The position numbers and the translations under genes are program-made. From Candidatus Thiobius zoothamnicola (lineage in GTDB: Bacteria > Pseudomonadota > Gammaproteobacteria > Chromatiales > Chromatiaceae): DNA of 64,000 nucleotides. The stretch is taken from the NCBI GenBank assembly GCA_030826945.1, contig JAPQLC010000005.1, forward strand, positions 168,600 through 232,599, written 5' to 3'. Each line of letters begins with the position of its first letter. Within the stretch, counting starts at the first letter, position 1. Below the pieces are notes generated by a model. It did not search any database and was not told the DNA's origin. It was given only the letters and a program-made list of their open reading frames with translations. Below, piece after piece: positions 57,834 to 64,000 of the stretch.

Positions 57834-58283
57834 TCAAAATAGCTGCTTGATTTTATCCATTAAGCGGCTAAAACCGGTTTGCACTTGCTCAACCCAGGCT
57901 TTGGCGGCTGTCGCCTGTTCGTGTCTGATCGCGGCTGCAAGCTTTGATGGATCAACATCTTCACCATTTAATGTCATCTTATAAGGCAAAGTGGCGTAAG
58001 CATCCAATGCATCCGTATGATCCAACACGCTTTCCTCCACAGCGTCATATTCGTAGTAGCATACGGCCCTTTGTTGGCCCGCTGACAATTGAATGGCTGC
58101 ATATTCAGGCCGAACGATTTCATATCCCTCATTTCGCCAAGCCGCTGGATCCGTTGATTGAGTCAGATTAACCGCTAAATAGCGGCAAAAAGTGACCCGT
58201 GGATCTGCTTGGTTACACGATGTGAGCATAAACAAACCTGTAAAACCGATGATGCCAATCAGGGATAGTGATTTTAAAGACAT
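57834..58283 (-). CDS. Hypothetical lipoprotein
   Basis: A 149-residue protein with a lipoprotein signal (LIGIIGFTGLFMLTSC), the lipidated Cys near residue 23. The mature part has no motif I recognise; it contains FCRYLAVNLTQS and a helical Ala-rich C-terminus. The ATG at 58283 has GAGAGG just upstream, so it is preferred over 58298. It is divergent from the TonB-like gene with 50 bases between starts. Confidence 0.75.
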   Translation of the reverse strand: MSLKSLSLIGIIGFTGLFMLTSCNQADPRVTFCRYLAVNLTQSTDPAAWRNEGYEIVRPEYAAIQLSAGQQRAVCYYEYDAVEESVLDHTDALDAYATLPYKMTLNGEDVDPSKLAAAIRHEQATAAKAWVEQVQTGFSRLMDKIKQLF

Positions 58284-58333
58284 TGGCCTCTCTGACAAAT
58301 GACATATTTAACTTTTCGTCTTGCATCAAAACA

Positions 58334-59164
58334 ATGATCTCTCAAATGGAAAGGACATTGACGAAAACCCATTTACACTGGGGGTTCTTATTCTCTATAG
58401 CGGCGCACATCAGCCTTTTTTTGCTATGGCTGGACGGACGGGTTGATCTGAACAAGGCCGCACCCCATCAACCCAAAACCATAGCCGTCAATCTGAGCAT
58501 TCCCAGTCCGGTTGCTAAGCCCTCCAGAACCCAACCAGAAGCGACCAAACAAAGCACGCACCAAGAGAAACCGGCCACTGACTCCATACCGGAACCCTCA
58601 CCAACCCAGCCAAAACTGGCACCGCAACCCACCGCCAAACTCAAGCCTGAAAACCAACCTCAACCCAAAGCGGTGGTTAAGTCAACGCCTGAACCTGTTA
58701 AACCCAAGCCGCAACAACGCCAGCCAGTGGCTTCTGAACCCATGCGACCAGCCAATCAGGTAATTAAAGCGCCTGTTACATCACGCCACACACAAAATAC
58801 GGTGCCATCTCAAAAAACAGACGCGCCACAGCATGCATTATCCAGCAGGCAAAATCAGCAATCCCGGGAAAGCATCAAATTGCGTTATCTGCAAAAGCTG
58901 CAAATGACGATTCGTCAACACCAACACTACCCTCGCCTGTCACGCAGGCGCAGCGAGCAAGGCAAAGTACTGGTGAGTTTGTTGATTGATCGTGATGGCC
59001 TGTTTCACGAAACAAAGGTTGTCACATCATCCGGCTACCGGCGCCTGGATGAAGCGGCGTTAAACACCTTGCGCGACATTCAGCGCTTCGCGCCAATCCC
59101 GGATGAGCTGGGTAAACCCCATTGGCGCATCAGAGTACCTTTAGTGTTCGCTTTAGCACCTTGA
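58334..59164 (+). CDS. TonB-like energy transducer
   Basis: A 276-residue protein with an N-terminal membrane helix (FLFSIAAHISLFLLWL), a long Pro/Lys/Gln-rich spacer (about residues 45-180) and a C-terminal TonB domain with YPRLSRRRSEQGKVLVSLLI, GYRRLDEAALNTL and the closing WRIRVPLVF. It links the proton motive force to TonB-dependent outer-membrane receptors. exbB/exbD are not adjacent. The start could be 58334 or 58346; the frame itself opens at 58268 but that overlaps the divergent lipoprotein gene. Confidence 0.9.
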   Translation: MISQMERTLTKTHLHWGFLFSIAAHISLFLLWLDGRVDLNKAAPHQPKTIAVNLSIPSPVAKPSRTQPEATKQSTHQEKPATDSIPEPSPTQPKLAPQPTAKLKPENQPQPKAVVKSTPEPVKPKPQQRQPVASEPMRPANQVIKAPVTSRHTQNTVPSQKTDAPQHALSSRQNQQSRESIKLRYLQKLQMTIRQHQHYPRLSRRRSEQGKVLVSLLIDRDGLFHETKVVTSSGYRRLDEAALNTLRDIQRFAPIPDELGKPHWRIRVPLVFALAP

Positions 59165-59196
59165 TCCGGCCTGCCCTCGCCACCGGCGTGAAACAA

Positions 59197-60168
59197 TCAT
59201 TCTTTCTCGAACACCAGATGAATCTCAACGCGGCGGTTGCGCCAATGCGCATCTTTGGTCTCCGCATTCGGTTCGACCGGTTTGCTTGAGCCTAAAGCCG
59301 CCACACGCACACGCTGCGCTGGGATGCCCTGACCAATCAGATAACGTGCGACGCCAGCGGCTCGCGCTGCGGACAATTCCCAATTACTGGGAAACCAAGT
59401 GATGCTGCGCAGTGGTTGGCTGTCTGAGTGTCCTTCAACGCGCCAACGCCAGTTGACTTCAGCTGGTATCATTTCACTGGCTTTCAACAACGCATTGGCG
59501 ATCAATTGCAAACGGGTTTTGCCTTCGGTGCTGACTTCGCCGCGCCCGAATATCAAAATAAAATCGGTCATAAGCACCAAACGGTCACTTTCGACGCGGA
59601 ATACGGGTGATTCAGGTAATTGCGACGCCAGTTCCGCAAATAAAGTCTGCGTCAATTCATCTTGTTCCGGATGACGCTTGCGCAAGGATTGTAGCTCCTG
59701 CTCGAAGAAATCAATCAACACAGCTTGTTGGCGACGTTTTTGATCCCCGACATGCAACTCTTTACGCAATTTCTCCAGACGCTGATTAACCTCCGCCACA
59801 TACACTTGCAGCTTATCCAACTCCAGTTGATTGCGTTGAATCCAGGTATTGCATTCCGGTGATATCAATGGCACTGCTGGCGGGGAAACCGCCGCCGCGC
59901 TCACTTGCCCCGCCTGTAAAACAGGCTGGAAAGCATCCGCAGAGCTAAACACATTTTGTTGAATGCCCGTCGCCTCAACAGGCATCACTGGCATTGCAGA
60001 TTTTTTCTCCACTGCTGGCGCGCTTGACTCCTGAATTGTCTGCGCAACCTCAACAGATTGAGGGGTTGCGGGTTCCATCAGCGGCGATTCGGAGGATGGT
60101 TGGGCGATTAATGAGGCGCTCAAACTGAATGAAATCAAAAAACCAAGCACCGGATGACGGGGTTTCAT
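59197..60168 (-). CDS. OmpA/MotB-domain envelope protein
   Basis: A 323-residue exported protein with a signal peptide (LGFLISFSLSASLIA), an Ala/Pro/Val/Ser-rich linker, a coiled coil (about 110-175, with LDKLQVYVAEVNQRLEKL) and a C-terminal OmpA peptidoglycan-binding domain (about 190-320) including VEGHSDSQPL, NWELSAARAAGVARYL and NRRVEIHL. It probably ties an envelope complex to peptidoglycan. No partner proton channel (MotA/ExbB-like) is adjacent. It precedes ffh by position but the two are not clearly an operon (119 bases). Confidence 0.87.
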   Translation of the reverse strand: MKPRHPVLGFLISFSLSASLIAQPSSESPLMEPATPQSVEVAQTIQESSAPAVEKKSAMPVMPVEATGIQQNVFSSADAFQPVLQAGQVSAAAVSPPAVPLISPECNTWIQRNQLELDKLQVYVAEVNQRLEKLRKELHVGDQKRRQQAVLIDFFEQELQSLRKRHPEQDELTQTLFAELASQLPESPVFRVESDRLVLMTDFILIFGRGEVSTEGKTRLQLIANALLKASEMIPAEVNWRWRVEGHSDSQPLRSITWFPSNWELSAARAAGVARYLIGQGIPAQRVRVAALGSSKPVEPNAETKDAHWRNRRVEIHLVFEKE

Positions 60169-60286
60169 TTCACTCTCCTGATTGGCGCGCCTTCAGTATG
60201 TGCTGCAATTTGGATAAATGCATGGATCATGGAATATTGCCGTTCTTGTTAATGACGCATCCTTGACGTTTTCACTTGTCCTGCCA

Positions 60287-61690
60287 TCACTTGAAAGGGA
60301 AACCACCGGGCGGCATGCCATTTGGCGGAAAACCACCATCGGGCAAACCGGGAATACGCCCCTGCATGCCGCGCAACATCTTTTCCATACCACCGCCTTT
60401 CATTTTCTTCATCATTTTCTGCATTTGCTGGAATTGCTTGAGCAATTTGTTGATTTCCTGCACCTGAACACCCGAACCGGCAGCAATACGTTTTTTGCGG
60501 GAACTTTTGATAATGCCCGGAAACTCACGCTCTTGCGGTGTCATGGAATTGATAATAGCGATCATGCGGTTAGTTTCCTTGTCACCGACCTGGGCTTTCA
60601 CAGCATCCGGCACTTGGGCCATGCCCGGCAATTTCTCCATCATGCCACCGATACCACCCATTTGCTGCATCTGCTCCATTTGCTCCTTGAAATCACCCAA
60701 TGAGAAGCCTTTACCCTTTTGAATTTTGCGCACCAGCTTGGCGGCTTTTTCCTGATCAACCTGCTGGTGAACCTCCTCCACCAGAGATAGCACATCACCC
60801 ATGCCCAAGATACGGGAAGCCACGCGATCCGGGTGGAATGGCTCCAATTCGGTGGTTTTTTCACCCACCCCAAGAAATTTGATGGGTTTGCCAGTGATCT
60901 GGCGAATTGACAAAGCCGCACCGCCGCGTGAATCACCATCCGTCTTGGTCAAAATCACACCAGTCAAAGGCAACGCGTCATTAAACGCCCGCGCCGTATT
61001 CGCGGCATCCTGGCCAGTCATCGCATCAACCACGAATAACGTTTCCACTGGTTTGACCGCCGCGTGCAACGCCTTAGCCTCATCCATCATCTCGTGATCC
61101 ACATGCAAACGGCCTGCGGTATCGACAATCAGCACATCAACAAAAGCTTTTTTCGCAGCGGACAAAGCCGCCTTGGCGATAGCAACCGGCTTCTGCATGG
61201 CGGTGGATGGAAAAAACTCAGCTGCGACATCAGTCGCCAACGTTTTGAGTTGATCAATGGCAGCCGGACGATACACATCGCAGCTCACCAGCATGACACG
61301 TTTATTGAAACGTTGTTGCAGAAGCCGGGCCAGTTTGGCCGCGCTGGTGGTTTTACCCGAACCTTGCAAACCCGCCAGCATGATCACGGCGGGAGGCTGG
61401 GCAGCGAGATCCAACGCCTCATTAGCCTCCCCCATCACCCGAATCAACTCATCCCGCACAACCCCGACCAGCGTTTCGCCCGGCGACAAGCTTTTTAAAA
61501 CATGTTCACCTTGCGCTTTTTCACGAACCTGCTCAATGAAGGCTTTAATCACTGGCAACGCGACATCTGCCTCCAATAAAGCCATGCGCACTTCGCGTAA
61601 GGTCGCACGGATATTATCGTCAGTCAGGCGCCCTTGGCCGCGTAGATTTTCAAGTACGCCGTCAAGACGGCTGGAAAGATTGTTAAACAT
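60287..61690 (-). CDS. ffh: Signal recognition particle protein Ffh
   Basis: A 467-residue SRP GTPase. The NG domain has G1 GLQGSGKTTSAAKLA, G3 DTAGRLHVD and G4 TKTDGDSRGGA. The Met-rich M domain (about 325-467), with MEQMQQMGGIGGMMEKL and a Gly/Met-rich C-terminus, binds signal sequences and the 4.5S RNA. It directs membrane proteins to FtsY and SecYEG. It is divergent from the CcsA-like gene, the conserved gammaproteobacterial arrangement. Confidence 0.97.
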   Translation of the reverse strand: MFNNLSSRLDGVLENLRGQGRLTDDNIRATLREVRMALLEADVALPVIKAFIEQVREKAQGEHVLKSLSPGETLVGVVRDELIRVMGEANEALDLAAQPPAVIMLAGLQGSGKTTSAAKLARLLQQRFNKRVMLVSCDVYRPAAIDQLKTLATDVAAEFFPSTAMQKPVAIAKAALSAAKKAFVDVLIVDTAGRLHVDHEMMDEAKALHAAVKPVETLFVVDAMTGQDAANTARAFNDALPLTGVILTKTDGDSRGGAALSIRQITGKPIKFLGVGEKTTELEPFHPDRVASRILGMGDVLSLVEEVHQQVDQEKAAKLVRKIQKGKGFSLGDFKEQMEQMQQMGGIGGMMEKLPGMAQVPDAVKAQVGDKETNRMIAIINSMTPQEREFPGIIKSSRKKRIAAGSGVQVQEINKLLKQFQQMQKMMKKMKGGGMEKMLRGMQGRIPGLPDGGFPPNGMPPGGFPFK

Positions 61691-61750
61691 GGATAATTTA
61701 AAATGAACCGGATATCAAAAATCTGACCATTATGCCATTATCAATGCATT

Positions 61751-62551
61751 ATGATTAGTCTGACTCTTATCGCCATCACCAGTTATCTGGTCGCTGCGCT
61801 GTTCATTAGCCTGCGCCTGTTTGGTTTACTGACACGATGGCCGCGAATGCCGGGGTTGTGGTTTGGTATCATTGGTGTACTCGCGCATGCCGGTGTTTTA
61901 TATGGTGGCATGCTCACCACATCCGGTCTCAATTTAAGTTTTTTCACAGCGATCTCACTGACGTTCTGGATTATCAGCGCGTTATTAGTGATTTCATCTT
62001 TCACCAAACCGATTGAGAATCTCGGTATTTTGATACTGCCGCTGGCCGCTCTCAGCCTCGGTCTGAATATATATTCCCCACAAGAACAACGCCTGTTTAC
62101 CCAGGATGTCAACTGGGCTTTGCGCCTGCATGTCATCAGCTCCATGCTGGCTTACGCGCTATTAACCCTGGCAAGCGCCCAAGCCTTGTTACTCGCCGTG
62201 CAAGATCACCAATTACGGCGTCACCATCCGGGGGGATTCATGCGCGCTTTGCCGCCATTACAAACCATGGAGACATTATTATTCGACATGATAAAACTCG
62301 GTTTTATCATGCTCAGTCTCGCGTTAATCAGCGGGTTTATTCATCTGGAAGATATGTTCGCCCAACATGTCGTACACAAAACCATTTTGTCGATGCTCGC
62401 CTGGATCGCATTCGCCATTTTGTTATGGGGCCGAATACAGTTCGGCTGGCGCGGACGCACCGCCATCCGCTGGACGCTCAGCGGTTTTATCACCTTAATG
62501 CTCGCCTATTTCGGCAGCAAAGCCATTCTGGAACTGATACTTCACAAATAA
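61751..62551 (+). CDS. CcsA/YpjD-like cytochrome c assembly-family membrane protein
   Basis: A 266-residue integral membrane protein with eight helices or so. It has the family's conserved histidines (in ALRLHVISSMLAYALL and VHKTILSMLAWIAFAI) seen in HemX/CcsA-type heme-handling proteins. In gammaproteobacteria the YpjD-type member next to ffh has unknown function. The rnd gene follows by four bases. Confidence 0.92.
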   Translation: MISLTLIAITSYLVAALFISLRLFGLLTRWPRMPGLWFGIIGVLAHAGVLYGGMLTTSGLNLSFFTAISLTFWIISALLVISSFTKPIENLGILILPLAALSLGLNIYSPQEQRLFTQDVNWALRLHVISSMLAYALLTLASAQALLLAVQDHQLRRHHPGGFMRALPPLQTMETLLFDMIKLGFIMLSLALISGFIHLEDMFAQHVVHKTILSMLAWIAFAILLWGRIQFGWRGRTAIRWTLSGFITLMLAYFGSKAILELILHK

Positions 62552-62555
62552 ACTG

Positions 62556-63707
62556 ATGCGGGAATACTTCATTAACAAAACAGCGGATCTGATCGATATC
62601 TGCAAACCATTAAAAAACAGTGAATGGTTGGCCCTGGATACCGAATTCATCCGGGAAAAAACTTACTACCCAAAACTTTGCCTGATACAGATCAGTAATG
62701 GCGAAATCGCCGCCTGTATTGACCCACTGGCATTTAAAGAAGCTGATTTAACCATACTGCTGGATGTGCTGTACGACGGCAATATCCTCAAAATCTGGCA
62801 CTCAGCACGACAAGATCTGGAGATTTTTCTGCATGATTGGCAGCAAATTCCCCTACCACTGTTCGACACCCAACCCGCCGCCGCATTATTGGGTTATGGC
62901 AATCAAGTCGGTTACGCCAATTTGGTGAAACAAGTATTGGACATCGACCTGCCCAAAGATCAATCACGCACAGATTGGGCAGCCCGCCCATTGAGTGAAC
63001 AACAAATCCGTTACGCATTGGATGACGTGGTTTATTTAGGTGAACTCTACCTGGCCATGCGCGGCAAACTGGCTGATCGCGAACGCCTGCAATGGCTGGC
63101 TGCAGACTTCGCCGAACTTGCCAATCCGGCCACTTATGCGCCGGACCCACAAAGTCTGTGGAAAAAAATCAAAGGCCGCCAACACTTGCGTGGGCGTCAA
63201 TTAGCGATTCTGCAAAGTTTAGCGGCCTGGCGCGAACGCCTGGCGCGTGAACGCGACCTGCCGCGTAAATGGTTGCTCAAAGATGATGTCATGGTGGAAT
63301 TATGTCGACGCATACCACGTAACCTGGCTGCGATGGGCAAAATACGCGGCGTTGAATCCGGCCTTATCCGACGCGAAGGCGACGCTTTACTGAAGCTTAT
63401 CAACCAAGCCTGTCAGCTTGAACGTGACGCCTGGCCGACGGAGAAACAATACCCGCAAACGCTGACGCCTCAGCAGGAAGCCATGGTTGACCTGCTCAGT
63501 GCAGCATTACGCCTGATTGCGGCAGAACACCAACTTTCACCCCAGGCTATCGCCACCCATAAAGAACTGGCTAAATTAGTGCGTGGCGAAACCGATTGCC
63601 TGCTGCTGGAAGGCTGGCGCCGGGCGGTTGCCGGTGACCAGTTACAACGCGTGATGCACGGTGAACAAGGCATCAGACAAAAAAACAATAAACTGGTAAT
63701 TATCTAG
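62556..63707 (+). CDS. rnd: Ribonuclease D
   Basis: A 383-residue 3'-5' exonuclease that matures tRNA 3' ends. The DEDD catalytic residues are in LALDTEFIREKTYYPKLCLI (Asp and Glu), WHSARQDLEIF (Asp) and RYALDDVVYLGELY (Tyr/Asp). HRDC domains follow (about 210-290 and less clearly 295-370). Length matches E. coli RNase D (375). It seems co-transcribed with the CcsA-like gene. Confidence 0.96.
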   Translation: MREYFINKTADLIDICKPLKNSEWLALDTEFIREKTYYPKLCLIQISNGEIAACIDPLAFKEADLTILLDVLYDGNILKIWHSARQDLEIFLHDWQQIPLPLFDTQPAAALLGYGNQVGYANLVKQVLDIDLPKDQSRTDWAARPLSEQQIRYALDDVVYLGELYLAMRGKLADRERLQWLAADFAELANPATYAPDPQSLWKKIKGRQHLRGRQLAILQSLAAWRERLARERDLPRKWLLKDDVMVELCRRIPRNLAAMGKIRGVESGLIRREGDALLKLINQACQLERDAWPTEKQYPQTLTPQQEAMVDLLSAALRLIAAEHQLSPQAIATHKELAKLVRGETDCLLLEGWRRAVAGDQLQRVMHGEQGIRQKNNKLVII

Positions 63708-63824
63708 GATCCTCCTTAAAGCAATCACACTTAAATTTTTCGTTAACCTGTTGAGACTTTTCTATCAAACACAAAAGGAAAACGCAGTTAAGCACGATCT
63801 CCCTACCCAATTCACTAATACAAC

Positions 63825-63853
63825 TTGACAACCCCCTCCATTACTGAGGTAAT
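63825..63853 (+). promoter_or_regulatory. Promoter before the VgrG-like gene
   Basis: TTGACA (63825-63830) and GGTAAT (63848-63853) are 17 bases apart. A ribosome site AGAGG lies before the ATG at 63895, leaving a leader of about 35 bases. The rest of the 187-base gap after rnd shows no gene or clear terminator. Confidence 0.5.
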
Positions 63854-63894
63854 CCCGTCACCTTTCCTTTGTTTTGCTCAAAGAGGCACAGCCC

Positions 63895-64000
63895 ATGCCC
63901 GGCCAACCGGACTACCGGATCACGGCGCAACTGGCCGGGATCGAAACGCCCGTCATCCGTTTCGACTGGCAGGAGCATTTATCCGAACCCTTCCTCGGCC
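63895..64000 (+). CDS. vgrG: VgrG-like type VI secretion spike protein (3' part outside window)
   Basis: The first 35 residues are visible. They include DYRITAQLAGIET and VIRFDWQEHLSEPFLG, the N-terminal beta-barrel start (gp27/phage-tail-like) typical of VgrG, which caps the Hcp tube and carries effectors. The codons are richer in G+C than the adjoining gap. AGAGG precedes the ATG. This could also be a phage tail spike of the same fold. Because it runs off the window, effector domains cannot be seen. Confidence 0.7.
   Translation, partial: MPGQPDYRITAQLAGIETPVIRFDWQEHLSEPFLG

Noticed and set aside
1..64000. CRISPR arrays, insertion sequences, integrases or rRNA operons
   Set aside because: I saw no regularly spaced repeats, transposase or integrase motifs, or rRNA sequence in the window.

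Overview
The window reads as chromosomal backbone of a gammaproteobacterium with moderate GC. The evidence is the gene order map / rpsB-tsf-pyrH-frr-uppS-cdsA-dxr-rseP, the ubiE-ubiJ-ubiB ubiquinone cluster, ftsK-lolA, LolD-type lipoprotein export, proteobacterial GshA, Prc, DegS-like, YciK-like, ClpS and RNase D proteins, an LpxR-like lipid A deacylase and a FadL-type porin. I cannot name a genus from sequence alone. It is a Gram-negative, ubiquinone-using cell with a full outer-membrane maintenance set.

Layout. 1-5198: 3' part of a glycerate-dehydrogenase-like gene, then on the minus strand rng, a PCu(A)C copper-chaperone lipoprotein, trkA and map. 5199-5558: divergent control region with an rpsB promoter and S2-leader-like sequence. 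5559-13101: the translation / isoprenoid / envelope cluster rpsB to rseP, with a terminator-like hairpin between rpsB and tsf and a strong stem-loop between tsf and pyrH. In many gammaproteobacteria bamA follows rseP; here an asparagine-synthase-like amidotransferase of the N-acetylglutaminylglutamine-amide type follows (13108-14874). 14907-17247 is an AT-rich accessory patch: an orphan gene and a secreted beta-helix protein that looks like a PL9-type polysaccharide lyase with two tandem N-terminal modules.

17475-28194: tyrS, anmK, an M23 peptidase, xthA, ubiB-ubiJ-ubiE and aguA on the minus strand, then a Lol permease and lolD on the plus strand. 28212-29423 is a small two-gene insertion of unknown function whose second gene is broken by a frameshift. 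29493-34444: a YugP-like zinc protease, an ArsR regulator, a receiver-PAS protein, mtnA, a Fur-box-preceded pair (small protein plus divergent HmuS-like heme protein) and a short conserved protein. 34471-49928 is almost all minus strand: lolA, ftsK, gshA, prc, a NUDIX protein, phoU, GtrA, YciK, a Bax1-I protein, an LpxR-like deacylase, a DsbA-like protein, dienelactone hydrolase and FadL. 50076-55028: tRNA-Pro(GGG) with its own promoter, clpS, a DUF1244 protein and cnoX, then degS-like and uup. 55058-63707: a SafE-like membrane protein, ampG, pyrE, a lipoprotein, a TonB-like protein, an OmpA-like protein, ffh, a CcsA/YpjD-like protein and rnd. From 63895 to the edge is the start of a VgrG-like (type VI secretion spike) gene.

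Functional themes: envelope biogenesis and quality control (UppS, CdsA, RseP, DegS, LolA/C/D, LpxR, AmpG, AnmK, M23, Prc, FtsK), translation (S2, EF-Ts, RRF, TyrRS, Map, tRNA-Pro, SRP Ffh), ubiquinone synthesis and metal handling. Most of the window is ordinary. The parts worth a second look are the PL9-like patch, the frameshifted pair, the Fur/heme pair, the orphan amidotransferase and the type VI gene at the right edge. All functional calls come from recognising motifs by eye; no database search was run.
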